From the NCBI RefSeq assembly GCF_004005855.1, contig NZ_SACL01000002.1:496001-560000 (forward strand): 64,000 bases of DNA, written 5' to 3'. Positions within the stretch are counted from its first letter, which is position 1. Every line of letters starts with the position of its first letter. This document shows, one piece after another, positions 53,063 through 63,325 of this stretch. The translations under genes and the position numbers were made by a program. The notes below the pieces were generated by a model that did not search any database, was not told the origin of the DNA, and saw only the letters and a list, made by a program, of their open reading frames with translations. This DNA comes from Rhodovarius crocodyli (GTDB lineage: Bacteria > Pseudomonadota > Alphaproteobacteria > Acetobacterales > Acetobacteraceae).

Positions 53063-54174
53063 TGACCCACCAGCACCTTCCGCCCGGCGGCGAGTTCCTT
53101 CTGCTGCCGCCCACGCTGCAGCCCCACGCCTATGCCAATGTGGACCGCATGTTCGCCACCCGCGTCATCCGGCGCGGCCCCTCCGTCACGCCGCTGCCGC
53201 GAGGCGCGGGCATCGCGCCGCGCTACACCCATGGCGGCGTCGGCGACTATATGGACCGCGGCTGCGTGGCAGGGCTTCTGGTCATCCATCGCGGCCAGGT
53301 GGTGCTGGAGCAATACGGGCTCGGCCTGCGTGAGGACGGCCGCTGGTCCTCCATGTCCATGGTGAAGTCGCTGACCTCCACCCTGGTCGGCGCGGCCATC
53401 AGGGACGGCCATATCGGCACCCTGGCCGACAAGATCTCGGATTACGTGCCTGGGGTGCGCGGTTCCGCCTATGACCGGGTCTCGGTGCGGGACCTGATCA
53501 CCATGTCCTCCGGCGTGGGCTGGAGCGAGGAATACACCGACCGCGATTCCCATGTGAACCAGTACAGCCGCTGCCTGGGCGAGAAGCGGGCAGGGGGCGT
53601 GCTGGAGATCCTGCGCGGCCTGCCCGCCGAGCATGAGCCGGGCAGCTTCTTCCACTACAACACGGGTGACACCTTCCTGCTCGGCTGCCTGCTGACGGCG
53701 GCCACCGGCGAGACGCTGGCCGGCTACATGAGCCGCAAGGTCTGGGCGCCGCTGGGCATGGAGCAGGACGGCTTCTACACCCTGGAATCCGAGGGCGGGC
53801 AGGAGATCGGCGGCAGCCGGGCGGGTGCGACCCTGCGCGATTTCGGCCGCTTCGGTGAGTTCGTGCGCCGTGGCGGCGACGGCATCCTGCCCGATGGCTG
53901 GGTGGAGGAAGCCGCCACCCCGCATTTCACGCTGGAACCCGGCCAGAGCAGCTATGGCGCCACCGGCTATGGCTACAGCTGGTGGATCAACGGCGACGGC
54001 GCGATGGTCGCCGTGGGCTTCGCCGGCCAGTCGCTCTACATCAACCGCGCGCGGGAACTGGTGATCGTCACCCTCTCCGCCCAGCCGCAGCCGCCCTATG
54101 CCGCCGCCTATGGGCGGGATTTCCGGGCGGAGCGTCAGGCCTTCCAGGCAGCGCTGATCGAGAGCCTTTCCTGA
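53062..54174 (+). CDS. Beta-lactamase-family serine hydrolase
   Basis: 370 residues, class C beta-lactamase/esterase fold: catalytic SMVK (Ser99-Lys102) and a Tyr in FHYNTGDTF (about 206) as the YxN-type base; GYGYSWWING precedes the C-terminal strand. No obvious signal peptide, so it is probably cytosolic. It could hydrolyse an ester, amide or lactone brought in via the coupled Bug receptor (TGATG overlap). Confidence 0.9.
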   Translation: MTHQHLPPGGEFLLLPPTLQPHAYANVDRMFATRVIRRGPSVTPLPRGAGIAPRYTHGGVGDYMDRGCVAGLLVIHRGQVVLEQYGLGLREDGRWSSMSMVKSLTSTLVGAAIRDGHIGTLADKISDYVPGVRGSAYDRVSVRDLITMSSGVGWSEEYTDRDSHVNQYSRCLGEKRAGGVLEILRGLPAEHEPGSFFHYNTGDTFLLGCLLTAATGETLAGYMSRKVWAPLGMEQDGFYTLESEGGQEIGGSRAGATLRDFGRFGEFVRRGGDGILPDGWVEEAATPHFTLEPGQSSYGATGYGYSWWINGDGAMVAVGFAGQSLYINRARELVIVTLSAQPQPPYAAAYGRDFRAERQAFQAALIESLS

Positions 54175-54232
54175 CCACTTCCTTCACCGGGCATGTTTCG
54201 TCACAGTGGCGGAACATGGCCGGAGCCTTTGC

Positions 54233-54502
54233 ATGCACATGACCCTGGTGATCGCGGCGGGACTTCTGCTGCTGGCGGTCTTCCTGCTGTTCGGCTGGCT
54301 GTGGGGCGCGAGTGCCGAGGGCATCGCCCTGGCCGCGCGCTGCTTCCTGCCGGCCTGGGCCGTTCTGGCGGTGGCCAATATGTGGGTGGGCGTGACGCGC
54401 GCGGGCTATACCATGGGCCAGGAGCTGCCGATCCTGACCGTGGTGTTCCTGCTGCCGGCGGCGGTGGCCGGCCTCGTCATGTGGCGCCTGCCTACGCCGT
54501 AA
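54233..54502 (+). CDS. Small membrane protein (89 residues)
   Basis: Three hydrophobic segments (about 4-22, 34-53, 66-85). GGAGCC precedes ATG 54233; ATG 54239 is also possible. No family recognised. Its 3' end overlaps the convergent dehydrogenase gene by 11 bp. Confidence 0.7.
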   Translation: MHMTLVIAAGLLLLAVFLLFGWLWGASAEGIALAARCFLPAWAVLAVANMWVGVTRAGYTMGQELPILTVVFLLPAAVAGLVMWRLPTP

Positions 54503-55568
54503 GGCGCCGCACCACGGCGCGCCCGGTCTCGCGCGTGCCCAGCCTGCCGCCCACATCCACCGTGGCCTCACCGGCCTGAACCGCCTCCGCCACGGCGGTC
54601 TCGATCGCTCGGGCGGCACCCGCGAAGGCCTCGCTGCCCAGTCTCTCCGCGTGCCAGCCCAGCAGCTGCGCCGCCGACAGGATCAGCGAGAAGGGGTTGG
54701 CGCGGTCCTGCCCGGCGATGTCCGGAGCGGAGCCATGTGCCGCCTGGGCCATCGCGTGCCCGGTGCCCGCATTGACCGAACCGCCGAGCCCGATGCTGCC
54801 CGACAGCTCCGCCGTCAGGTCCGACAGGATGTCGCCGAACATGTTGGTGGTGACGATCACGTCGAACTTGCCCGGCGCGCGCACCAGATGGGCGGCCATG
54901 GCGTCCACGATGTATTCGTCCATCGTCACCCCCGGGAAATCGGCCGCGGCCTTGCGGCATTCCTCCAGGAACATGCCGTCGCCGATCTTCAGCACATTGG
55001 CCTTGTGCACGGCATGCACCCGGCCGCTGCGGGTGGCGGCGATCCGGAAGGCGGCCCGCGCGATGCGGGCGCAGCATTCGCGGGTAATGCGGCGCATCGA
55101 CACGCAGACATCGGGTGTCACCAGCATCTCGCTGCCGCCCGATTCCATGTTGCGGTCGGCGTAGAAGCCCTCGGTGTTCTCGCGCACCACCACCAGGTCG
55201 AAGGGCTCGACGGCCGGGTGGGGCACGCCCGGATAGGTGCGCGCCGGGCGCACATTGGCGAACAGGTCCAGCTTCTTGCGGAAGAACATCGACGGGTTGA
55301 TGCCGCCCTTGCTCTCATCCGTGTAGTCGAAGGTGGACATGGGGCCGAGGACCAGGCCGTCCGCCGCCTGCACCTTCTCCAGCAGCTCCGGGCGGACGGT
55401 GATGCCGTGGCGCTTCAGGCTCTCATGCCCCGCGATGTCATGCTCCAGCCTGAGGCCGAGGCCGAAGCGGTCCGAGACCGCCTCCAGCACCGAGACGGTC
55501 GCCTCGGTGATCTCGGGGCCGATACCGTCCCCGGGCAGGACGATCAGGTGCATGGCGTTGCGGTTCAT
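54492..55568 (-). CDS. Isocitrate/isopropylmalate dehydrogenase-family enzyme
   Basis: 358-residue metal- and NAD(P)-dependent beta-decarboxylating dehydrogenase: LPGDGIGPEI (about 10-19), RENTEGFYADRN (about 130-141), VHKANVLKIGDGMF (about 185) and NMFGDILSDLTAEL (about 240-253) with metal-binding Asp residues. The natural substrate (isopropylmalate, tartrate, malate or similar) cannot be decided. GGAGGA precedes ATG 55568. It is not near leuCD, so catabolic use is likely. Confidence 0.9.
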   Translation of the reverse strand: MNRNAMHLIVLPGDGIGPEITEATVSVLEAVSDRFGLGLRLEHDIAGHESLKRHGITVRPELLEKVQAADGLVLGPMSTFDYTDESKGGINPSMFFRKKLDLFANVRPARTYPGVPHPAVEPFDLVVVRENTEGFYADRNMESGGSEMLVTPDVCVSMRRITRECCARIARAAFRIAATRSGRVHAVHKANVLKIGDGMFLEECRKAAADFPGVTMDEYIVDAMAAHLVRAPGKFDVIVTTNMFGDILSDLTAELSGSIGLGGSVNAGTGHAMAQAAHGSAPDIAGQDRANPFSLILSAAQLLGWHAERLGSEAFAGAARAIETAVAEAVQAGEATVDVGGRLGTRETGRAVVRRLTA

Positions 55569-55593
55569 GAGGCTTCCTCCTGGAGCCCCGATA

Positions 55594-57660
55594 TTAGGCC
55601 GCGTGCAGCTCACCCAGGAAGCGGCGCACCTCGGTCCTCAGCCCGCCCACGCTGCTTTCCACCTCATGCGCGATGCCGCCGAGGCGCCCCGCGGTTTCCC
55701 GCGCGGCGTCGGTCTCGCAGACCAGCTTCTCGGTGCGCTCGCGCGCGCTGCCGCTGGCGACGGACACCCGCTCCACCGCCTGGGCGATCTCGGCCGTGGC
55801 CGCGCGCTGCTCCTCGACGGCGGCGGCCACCTGGGTGGTGATGTCCGAGATCTGCTGCACCCTCTCGGCCACGCCCCCGATGGAGGTCACGGCATGCTGG
55901 GTGGCACCCTGGATCGCGGAGATCTGGCCCGAGATTTCCTGGGTGGCGCGGGCGGTCTGGGCGGCGAGCGCCTTCACCTCTCCGGCGACCACGGCGAAGC
56001 CCTTGCCGGCCTCTCCGGCGCGGGCGGCCTCGATGGTGGCGTTGAGTGCGAGCAGGTTGGTCTGGCCCGCGATTTCCTCGATCAGCCGCACCACCTGGCT
56101 GATGCGGCCCGCGGCCTGATCCAGCGCCCGCACCTCCTCGGAGGAGCGGTTGGCGTCCTCGGCCGCCGATTGCACGCCATGGGCAGCCTCTGCCATGCGG
56201 GCCGCGATCTCGCGGATGGAGGCCGAGAGCTCGGTGACGGAGGCGGCGGCCGTGCCGACATGGTTCGCGGCATCGGCCACCTCGCTCGCGGTGCCATGGG
56301 CCATGCCGGCGGCCTGGCCGGCCGCGCTGTCCATGGCGCCGGCGGCGGCGATCAGCCCATGCGCGGCCTTGTCCACCACGGCCAGCTCGCGTTCGGCCGC
56401 GCTGTCGAAGGCGCGGGCGGCGGCGGACAGGCGCTCGGCCTCCGCCAGGCGCGCGGCCTGCTGCGCGGCGGCCTGCTCGGCCAGCCGGCGGGCTTCCGCC
56501 GCGCGGTCGCGCAGGCTGCGCACCGCGCCCGCCATGGCGCCGATCTCGTCGCGCCGCTCGCTGCCCGGCACTTCCAGCGCCAGGTCGCCGTCGGCGATGC
56601 GGCCCAGCGCGCCGCCCATCTGGGACAGCGGGCGCAGCACGCGGCGGCGCACCAGCAGCAGCGCCGTGGCGGCGGCGCCGGCGGCCAGCAGCACCAGGCA
56701 GGCGGCGAAGGCCAGGCGGATGCGGGCCTCGCGGATCAGTTCATGGGCCACTCCCAGACCCTCGGAGAGCGCGGTGTCACGCAGGGCGAACACCTCGTTC
56801 AGCACCGGCACCGTCCAGCGGCGGAACTCGGCGAAGCTCATCCCGCTGGGTTCGCCTTCGCGGGCGCTGGCCCAGAGCTGCCGGTAGCGTGCCTCTGCCG
56901 GGCCCATCAGGTTGGCTTCCAGGCCACGCTGCGCGGCGGCCAGCGGCGCGGGCGCGCCCAGCGTCGAGATGCGCTGGCGGATCGTGTCCCAGATGCCGGC
57001 CACGCGGCCGGTCAGTTCCTGGATCTGCCACAGATAGTCGCGCGGATAGGCATTGCCCGACAGCACCACCGTCAGCAGCGAGGAACGGGCACCGTTCACC
57101 TCGCGCATCGACTGGGCGGCGCGCGCCAGGGAAATCTGGTCCGACAGCAGGGGCACCGCCATCGCGATGTCGCGCTCGATGCGGTCGGCGGCCTGGTTCA
57201 GCTGGACCTGCACCGTGCCCATGCCGTCCACCATGGCGTTATGCGCCGTGGCGGGGCGCTGGGCGCGCGGCTGGGCCGTGGCGGCGGCCGCTGCCGCCCG
57301 CACGCGCCCGAGCGCGGCGAGCGACGCCTCGACCGGATTGGCCGCGCCCGGATAGGCGAGGGCCAGGGCGCGCCCGGCCTCCGCGAAGGCGGTGTCGGTC
57401 GCGGTGCCGCTGGTCTCGATGGGCGCGCGCGCCGCACCGGTCATGGCCTGGTCGCTGCCGAAGGCGTTGTTCCAGGCCCCGCGCTCCAGCGTCATGAACT
57501 GGCCGATGCGCATCACCCCGCCCAGCGCCTCCACCCGCGCCAGGGCAAGGTTCAGCGCCCGCTGCTCCTGCCAGGCGCTGACGGCGATCCAGCTGGCCGA
57601 GACGCCCACCAACAGGCTGAGCCCCAGCACGAGCGAGTTCAGAAGTGTGGATATGCGCAT
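55594..57660 (-). CDS. Methyl-accepting chemotaxis protein
   Basis: 688 residues: N-terminal membrane helix (about 7-27), long helical periplasmic domain (about 28-305), second membrane helix (about 306-328), HAMP (about 330-385) and a cytoplasmic signalling helix with the hairpin tip [20 protein letters not shown]. No CheB/CheR pentapeptide at the C-terminus (ends ELHAA). GGAGG precedes ATG 57660. It lies beside a Bug receptor gene. Confidence 0.95.
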   Translation of the reverse strand: MRISTLLNSLVLGLSLLVGVSASWIAVSAWQEQRALNLALARVEALGGVMRIGQFMTLERGAWNNAFGSDQAMTGAARAPIETSGTATDTAFAEAGRALALAYPGAANPVEASLAALGRVRAAAAAATAQPRAQRPATAHNAMVDGMGTVQVQLNQAADRIERDIAMAVPLLSDQISLARAAQSMREVNGARSSLLTVVLSGNAYPRDYLWQIQELTGRVAGIWDTIRQRISTLGAPAPLAAAQRGLEANLMGPAEARYRQLWASAREGEPSGMSFAEFRRWTVPVLNEVFALRDTALSEGLGVAHELIREARIRLAFAACLVLLAAGAAATALLLVRRRVLRPLSQMGGALGRIADGDLALEVPGSERRDEIGAMAGAVRSLRDRAAEARRLAEQAAAQQAARLAEAERLSAAARAFDSAAERELAVVDKAAHGLIAAAGAMDSAAGQAAGMAHGTASEVADAANHVGTAAASVTELSASIREIAARMAEAAHGVQSAAEDANRSSEEVRALDQAAGRISQVVRLIEEIAGQTNLLALNATIEAARAGEAGKGFAVVAGEVKALAAQTARATQEISGQISAIQGATQHAVTSIGGVAERVQQISDITTQVAAAVEEQRAATAEIAQAVERVSVASGSARERTEKLVCETDAARETAGRLGGIAHEVESSVGGLRTEVRRFLGELHAA

Positions 57661-57731
57661 GGACGGCCTCCGGTCGGTTCCGGAGGCCAAGCTGACGGCT
57701 CGGGCTTAACGTTCCGTTCCCAGGGCCGGGT

Positions 57732-58700
57732 TCAGCCCGTGGCGAGGCCGAGCCGCCTCACGCGCTGTTCCTCCTGGTCGGCCGTGCGCTGGATGAAGCT
57801 GGCGTAGCTGTCGCTGTCCAGATACTCCAGCGGCATGTCCAGCCGCGCCAGGGTGGCGATATGCGCGGGGTCGTTCAGCGCGGTGCGGAAGCCGTCATGC
57901 AGGGCGCGCACGATCGCGGGTTCCATCCCCTGCGGCCCGACGAGGCCATAGGGCGAGGTGACGACCATGTCCCGATAGCCCAGCTCGCCCAGCGTCGGCA
58001 CCTCCGGCAGCTTGGGGGAGCGGTTGCGCGACCAGACGTTCAGCGCGCGCAGCTGCCCGTCCTGGATCATCTGCAGCACGCCCGAACCCGTGGCGGAGGC
58101 ATCGATATGCCCGCCGATCAGGGAGGGCACGGCATCGCCTTCGCCCCGGAAGGGCACATGCAGGGGCTGCACATTCTCCTTCTCGGCCAGCTCGATCAGC
58201 GTCAGGTGCGGGGTGCCGTTGGCGCCTGTATTGCCGAGCTTCACCTCGCCCGGGCGGCGGCGCATGTCGGCCAGCAGGTCGCCCCAGCTGCGATAGGGGC
58301 TCTCATTGCGTACGCAGACCATGAACAGATAGCCCGTCAGGTGGATGACCGGCGTGAAGTCGGTGCGCGGGTTGAAGGCCATGCGCTGCATGAAGGGCAG
58401 GCGGATGGCGGGCAGGGCGAACTGCGCCAGGGTATAGCCATCGGGCCGCGTGTTGCGCATGTTGGTCGCGGGCAGGGTGCCGCCGGCGCCGGGGCGGTTC
58501 TCGATGATCACGGTCTGGCCGAAGGCGCGCGTCGCGGCCTCGGCGAAGCTGCGCATCTGCACATCCGTGGCGCCACCCGCCGGGAAGCTGATCTGGATGG
58601 TGATCGGCCGATTCGGAAAGGCCTGGGCGGCGGCCAGGCCGGGTGCCAGGCCCGGCAGGGCCATTGTTGAGAGCGTGAACCGCCGGCGATTCATGAGCAT
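57732..58700 (-). CDS. Bug/TctC-family tripartite tricarboxylate transporter receptor
   Basis: 322 residues: signal peptide (MLMNRRRFTLSTMALPGLAP, cleaved near AQA-FPNRPI; with a twin-Arg-like RRR) and Bug core (ISFPAGGATDVQMR; IIENRPGAGG; HVPFRGEGD). Third Bug receptor of the window, again without tctA/B. Upstream of the chemoreceptor on the same strand and divergent from the glyoxalase gene. Confidence 0.93.
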   Translation of the reverse strand: MLMNRRRFTLSTMALPGLAPGLAAAQAFPNRPITIQISFPAGGATDVQMRSFAEAATRAFGQTVIIENRPGAGGTLPATNMRNTRPDGYTLAQFALPAIRLPFMQRMAFNPRTDFTPVIHLTGYLFMVCVRNESPYRSWGDLLADMRRRPGEVKLGNTGANGTPHLTLIELAEKENVQPLHVPFRGEGDAVPSLIGGHIDASATGSGVLQMIQDGQLRALNVWSRNRSPKLPEVPTLGELGYRDMVVTSPYGLVGPQGMEPAIVRALHDGFRTALNDPAHIATLARLDMPLEYLDSDSYASFIQRTADQEEQRVRRLGLATG

Positions 58701-58784
58701 GGCTGTTTCCCTGTGATTTTCTTATGGGTTTGAGGCTTTCCCTCCCGCCCCTACAGAAGCAAGCGAATTCGGGAGGAATGTGTA

Positions 58785-59156
58785 GTGGCGATCAGTTTCG
58801 AGGCACCGAACCCGGTGCTGCGCATCTTCGACGAGGCCAAGGCGCGGGAGTTCTACATCGACTGGCTGGGCTTCAGCGTGGATTGGGAGCACCGCTTCGA
58901 GCCCGGATTGCCTTTGTACATGCAGATCTCGCGCAACGGCCTGCTGCTGCATCTCAGCGGCCATCATGGCGATGGCAGCCCCGGCATCGTGATCTTCCAG
59001 CCCATGCACGGGCTGGCCGAGTTTCACGCGGAGCTCACGGCCCGCGGCTACCACTCCCTGCGCCCCGGCATCGTGGCGCAGGATTGGGGGAAGGAGATGA
59101 CCATCACCGACCCCTTCGGCAACCGCATCCGCTTCTGTGAGCGTGACGCGCATTAG
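58785..59156 (+). CDS. Glyoxalase/bleomycin-resistance superfamily protein
   Basis: 123 residues of the VOC superfamily, GTG start with GGGAGG upstream. Contains FYIDWLGFSVDWEHRF, LHLSGHHGDGSPG and ITDPFGNRIRFCE as in bleomycin-resistance-like proteins. No substrate is assignable. It overlaps the convergent acyl-CoA dehydrogenase by 4 bp at the 3' end. Confidence 0.88.
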   Translation: MAISFEAPNPVLRIFDEAKAREFYIDWLGFSVDWEHRFEPGLPLYMQISRNGLLLHLSGHHGDGSPGIVIFQPMHGLAEFHAELTARGYHSLRPGIVAQDWGKEMTITDPFGNRIRFCERDAH

Positions 59157-60310
59157 AGCGTGCGCGCGATGATCTCCTTCATCACCTCGCTGGACCCGCC
59201 ATAGATGCGGCCCACCCGGGCATCGGCCCAGGCGCGGCCGATCTCGTATTCGGCCATGTAGCCGTAGCCGCCATGGATCTGCAGGAAGGCGTCCAGCAGC
59301 CGGTTCTGCATTTCCGTGCCCAGCAGCTTGGCGGCCGCGGCTTCCTCGGCCGACAGCTCGCCCCGCATGTGCCGGCCCAGGCAATCATCCAGATAGACGC
59401 GGTACATGCCGATCTCGGCCTTCGCGGACGCCAAAGTGAAGCGGTGGGTCTGGAAGTCGAACACGCTCTGGCCGAACACCTGGCGCTCGCGGGCATAGGC
59501 CAGGGTCTTCTCCAGCATCGTCTCCATGCTGGTGGCGGCCCGCACGGCGATGATCAGGCGCTCCTGCGGCAGCTGGTGCATCAGCTGGTGGAAGCCGCGG
59601 TTTTCCACCCCCAGCAGGTTGTCGGCCGGCACCCGCACCTCGTCGAAGAACAGCTCCGAGGTGTCCTGTGCGTGCATCCCGATCTTTTCCAGGTTGCGGC
59701 CCTTGGTGAAGCCCGGCGTGCCTTCCTCCACCGCGATCAGGGAAATGCCGCGCCGCCCCGCCTCCGGGTCCGTTTTGCAGACGACGATGACGATGCCGCA
59801 GTTCTGCCCGTTGGAGATGAAGGTCTTCTGGCCGTTGATCACCCAATGGTCGCCGTCCCGCCTGGCCGAGGTGCGCACCGCCTTCAAGTCGCTGCCCATG
59901 CCGGGCTCGGTCATGGCGATGGCCGTGATCAGCTCGCCGCTCGCCATCTTCGGCAGCCATTCAGCCTTCTTCGCCTCAGTGGCATAGGTGGCGAAGTAGG
60001 GGACCACGATGTCCGAATGCAGCTGGAACGCGACGCCCGAGGCATTGACCCGCGCCAGCTCCTCCAGCACGACGGCGGCGTGGCCGAAATCGCCGCCGGC
60101 GCCGCCATATTCCTCGGCCAGCATGGTGCAGAGCAGGCCCTGCTCGCCGGCCTTGCGCCACAGCTCTCGCGGGACCAGCCCCACGTGTTCCCACTCGCGG
60201 TGGAAGGGCGCGATTTCCTTCTCCACGAAGCGCCGCACCTGGGTGCGGAACATCTCGTGCTCAGGCGTGAGCACGCTGCGCTGGCGGGGGGCGGGGATGG
60301 CGGTGTCCAT
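59153..60310 (-). CDS. Acyl-CoA dehydrogenase
   Basis: 385-residue FAD enzyme: N-terminal helical domain, MTEPGMGSDL (about 133-142) flavin motif, and C-terminal domain with GGYGYMAEYEIGR and IYGGSSEVMKEII. The C-terminal site has Gly where SCAD/MCAD enzymes place the catalytic Glu; the Glu of LPQERLII (about 248) fits the alternative site used by LCAD and isovaleryl-CoA dehydrogenases. Paired with the CoA transferase just upstream, 3 bp away. Confidence 0.93.
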   Translation of the reverse strand: MDTAIPAPRQRSVLTPEHEMFRTQVRRFVEKEIAPFHREWEHVGLVPRELWRKAGEQGLLCTMLAEEYGGAGGDFGHAAVVLEELARVNASGVAFQLHSDIVVPYFATYATEAKKAEWLPKMASGELITAIAMTEPGMGSDLKAVRTSARRDGDHWVINGQKTFISNGQNCGIVIVVCKTDPEAGRRGISLIAVEEGTPGFTKGRNLEKIGMHAQDTSELFFDEVRVPADNLLGVENRGFHQLMHQLPQERLIIAVRAATSMETMLEKTLAYARERQVFGQSVFDFQTHRFTLASAKAEIGMYRVYLDDCLGRHMRGELSAEEAAAAKLLGTEMQNRLLDAFLQIHGGYGYMAEYEIGRAWADARVGRIYGGSSEVMKEIIARTL

Positions 60311-60313
60311 GGA

Positions 60314-61426
60314 TCATCCTTCCAGAAGCTCCGCGATCTCCGTCGCGGTGAAGCCTGTTTCCTCCAGGATGGCGCGGCTGTCCTCGCCGCGCAGGCGCGC
60401 GGGGTGGCCGGGCTCGGAGGGGGTGGCCGAGAAGCGCGGGGCGGGGGCGGGCTGGGTGATGCCCTCGCGCTCGAAGAAGGTGCCGCGCGCCTGGTTGTGG
60501 GCGTGGGCCGGGGCCTCGTCCATGGTCAGCACCGGGGCCACGCAGGCGTCGCTGCCCTCGAAGATGGCGGCCCATTCGTCCCGCGTGCGGGTCAGGAACA
60601 CGGCGGCGAAGCGGGCCTGCAGGGCGGGCCACAATTCAGGCTTCAGCCGGTCGGCGAATTCGCCTTCGGGCAGTTGCAGCCGGCGCAGGAACTCCGCGAA
60701 GAACTGCGGCTCCAGCGGGCCCACGGCCAGGAAGCCGCCGCAGCCGCAGCGGTAGACGCCGTAATAGGGCGCGCCGCCGTCCAGCATGTTGCCGCCACGG
60801 GGGGCCTGCCAGCGGCCATTGCCCTTCATGCCGTAGATGGGGGCCATGAGCTGGGCCGCGCCGTCGCTCATGGCGGCGTCGATCACCTGGCCCTGGCCGG
60901 TGCGCTGGGCGTGCAGCATGGCCGCCATCAGCCCCATGGCCAGCAGCATGCCGCCGCCGCCGAAATCGCCCACCAGGTTGAGCGGCGCGACCGGGGTGTC
61001 CTTGGTGCCGATCGCGTCCAGCGCGCCGGTGATGGCGATGTAGTTGATGTCATGCCCCGCGAGCGGCGCGAGCGGCCCGGTCTGGCCCCAGCCGGTCATG
61101 CGGCCGTAGGCCAGCTTCGGGTTGCGCGCCAGGCACACATCCGGCCCCAGCCCCAGGCGTTCCATCACGCCCGGGCGGAAGCCCTCGATCAGCGCATCCG
61201 CGCGCTCGACCAGGCGCAGCACGGCGCGGGTGGCGGCGGGGTTCTTCAGGTCCAGCGCGATGGAGCGGCGGCCGCGGCCCATCACGTCCCGGCGGCTGCC
61301 GGGCGGGCCCTCGCGGCGTTCCACGCGCCAGACCTCGGCGCCCATATCCGCGAGCAACATGGCGCAGAACGGCCCCGGGCCGATGCCCGCCATCTCGATG
61401 ACCTTGAGGCCCTGAAGTGGACCCAT
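60314..61426 (-). CDS. CaiB/BaiF CoA transferase, alpha-methylacyl-CoA racemase type
   Basis: 370 residues. The residues used by AMACR are visible: His125 (GHDINY), Asp154 (GDFGGG) and a Glu near 239 (GPLEPQF). A racemase of 2-methylacyl-CoA is likely; together with the acyl-CoA dehydrogenase 3 bp downstream it suggests breakdown of branched or steroid/isoprenoid side chains. A general CoA transferase cannot be excluded. Confidence 0.9.
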   Translation of the reverse strand: MGPLQGLKVIEMAGIGPGPFCAMLLADMGAEVWRVERREGPPGSRRDVMGRGRRSIALDLKNPAATRAVLRLVERADALIEGFRPGVMERLGLGPDVCLARNPKLAYGRMTGWGQTGPLAPLAGHDINYIAITGALDAIGTKDTPVAPLNLVGDFGGGGMLLAMGLMAAMLHAQRTGQGQVIDAAMSDGAAQLMAPIYGMKGNGRWQAPRGGNMLDGGAPYYGVYRCGCGGFLAVGPLEPQFFAEFLRRLQLPEGEFADRLKPELWPALQARFAAVFLTRTRDEWAAIFEGSDACVAPVLTMDEAPAHAHNQARGTFFEREGITQPAPAPRFSATPSEPGHPARLRGEDSRAILEETGFTATEIAELLEG

Positions 61427-61457
61427 GCCGCTTCCCCTTATTCCTTGGGGAAGAAGC

Positions 61458-62264
61458 CTAGCCCTGGGTCACGGGCTCGGCAATGCGTGTTTCGACAGGC
61501 GATACGAAACGGCGGGCGGGCTCCCCCGCGAAATCATGCGCGCCGATATGGGTCAGCCGGCCCACGGTATCCAGCCAGACCTTGCCCCCGATCGCGCGCC
61601 AGCGCCGGCAGAAGGTGAAATCCTCACTGAGATAGCTGCCGGTGGCCGGGTCGATCACGCAGTCGAACAGCGCGTGGCAGGGCGTGCCGTCCGGGATGGC
61701 GGGGTCAGGCGCGCCGATGCGGCTGTAGCGGGTTTCCGGGTAGGCCGCGATCATGCGCTCCACCGCGTCGCGCCGGATCAGCATGAAGCCGGTGCCGGCA
61801 TAGGTGGCGGTGATGAAGTCGCCGTCGCGCTCCGGGTTCGCGCAGGGCTCTCCGACATAGAGCAGGGAGGCGCTGTCCGGCTTCTCACCCATGGCCATGC
61901 GGGCCTGGGTGGCCGCCCCCCATTCCCGCACCTTCAGCGGGTAGATGCCGGCCACCACTTCCTTGTTCGCCGCCACCAGCCGGGTGACGTGGTCGGGCTC
62001 GAACACGATGTCGGAATCGACGAACAGGATGTGGGTGGCACCGGGCGTGGCCAGGAAGCGCGCCAGCAGCGTGTTGCGGCTGCGGGTGATCAGGCTGTCA
62101 TGGCCCAGCATCTCCAGCGAGAGGGTCATGGCCTGGCCCGCCGGGCTGCAGACCAGCCGCAGGATGGAGAGCATGTAGCCCTGATGCACCATCGCCCCGA
62201 AACAGGGGGTGGCGACGACCACGAAGGGTCTTGGCGGCGGCGTCATCCTGGCGGCCTTCTGCAA
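61458..62264 (-). CDS. Glycosyltransferase-A-like protein, function unknown
   Basis: 268 residues with a nucleotide-sugar-transferase-like fold: [16 protein letters not shown] at the start, [14 protein letters not shown] (DxD-type motif, about 78-91) and [12 protein letters not shown] near the C-terminus. Relatives are found in phage and surface polysaccharide contexts. No partner genes are near. ATG 62246 is an alternative start. Confidence 0.75.
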   Translation of the reverse strand: MQKAARMTPPPRPFVVVATPCFGAMVHQGYMLSILRLVCSPAGQAMTLSLEMLGHDSLITRSRNTLLARFLATPGATHILFVDSDIVFEPDHVTRLVAANKEVVAGIYPLKVREWGAATQARMAMGEKPDSASLLYVGEPCANPERDGDFITATYAGTGFMLIRRDAVERMIAAYPETRYSRIGAPDPAIPDGTPCHALFDCVIDPATGSYLSEDFTFCRRWRAIGGKVWLDTVGRLTHIGAHDFAGEPARRFVSPVETRIAEPVTQG

Positions 62265-62437
62265 TGCGCGCCCAGCCTGACCCCGCCGGGTTAACGAAGC
62301 CCTTCGCCCGGCCGCTCACGCAGGCGTGAAGCCTGTTCCGCAGCCGTCACTTGATCCGGCCGGGGCTTCTCCATACGGGACATGGTGCTGACACAAACGC
62401 TGGAAGGCGGAACTTGCCGTTTCCCCAGGCCCTGGCG

Positions 62438-63325
62438 ATGACCGGCATCTCCCCGGAAATGGCTGATCTGCTGAGGCAGAGCACCGTCCTGATCGCTGTC
62501 TTCGACGAGACGGACCGGCTGCGCTGGGCCAATGCCGCCTACCGGCGCAAGTTCAACCTCCCGGACGACGCCAGCCCCAGCTGGGCCGAGCTGCTGCGCG
62601 CCAATTGGCAGGAGGGGCTGGGCGTGTCGGTGGCCAGCAAGCCCTTCGACGAATGGCTGGCCTCGGCCGCCTCCCGGCGCGGCAAGCAGCCCTACCGCGC
62701 CTTCGAGACCGACCTGACCGACGGCACCTGGATCTGGATGACCGAGACGATGGGCAGCACCGGCTGGATGCTGTGCATCGGCAGCGACATCACCGCGCTC
62801 GCCACGCGGGAGCGCGACCTGCGCTATGCTCATGCGGTGGCGCTTCGGGCCTCCCAGACCGATGAGCTGACGGGGGTGGCCAACCGCCGCCACATCATGT
62901 CCCTGCTGGAGGACATGGCGCGCGAAAGGCAGGAGGGCTGCGTCGCGGTGATGGACATCGACCATTTCAAGGCGATCAACGACACCCACGGCCACCCGGG
63001 CGGCGACACGGTGCTGGTGGATTTCGCCAGCCGGGTTCTGGGCGGCGTCAGGCGCAGCGACAGTTTCGGCCGCATCGGCGGCGAGGAGTTCCTGCTCGTC
63101 ATGCCCGGGCTGTGCCCGGATACCGCGCGGGAAATCCTGGAACGCGTGCAACGCGACATCCACGCGGCACGCCCCCTGCCGGAGGTACCGGGGTTCCGGT
63201 ACGGATTCTCCTGCGGGGTGACCGCGATCGGGCCGGGCGAGAGCGCGGCCGAGGTGTTCGCCCGCGCGGACCGGGCCTGCTACCTGGCGAAACAGCAGGG
63301 GCGCGACAGGATCGTGACGGGCTGA
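62438..63325 (+). CDS. Diguanylate cyclase with N-terminal PAS domain
   Basis: 295 residues: PAS-like sensor (about 10-125; LIAVFDETDRLRWANAAY) and GGDEF domain (about 140-295) with catalytic GGEEF (RIGGEEFLLVMPG) and the product-inhibition site RRSD five residues before it. Makes c-di-GMP. Start uncertain; a TTG about 24 bp upstream is possible. No EAL domain. Confidence 0.93.
   Translation: MTGISPEMADLLRQSTVLIAVFDETDRLRWANAAYRRKFNLPDDASPSWAELLRANWQEGLGVSVASKPFDEWLASAASRRGKQPYRAFETDLTDGTWIWMTETMGSTGWMLCIGSDITALATRERDLRYAHAVALRASQTDELTGVANRRHIMSLLEDMARERQEGCVAVMDIDHFKAINDTHGHPGGDTVLVDFASRVLGGVRRSDSFGRIGGEEFLLVMPGLCPDTAREILERVQRDIHAARPLPEVPGFRYGFSCGVTAIGPGESAAEVFARADRACYLAKQQGRDRIVTG

Noticed and set aside
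57732-58700. Complete tripartite tricarboxylate transporter system
   Set aside because: Only the receptor is present at each of the three Bug loci; no tctA or tctB membrane genes are found in the window.
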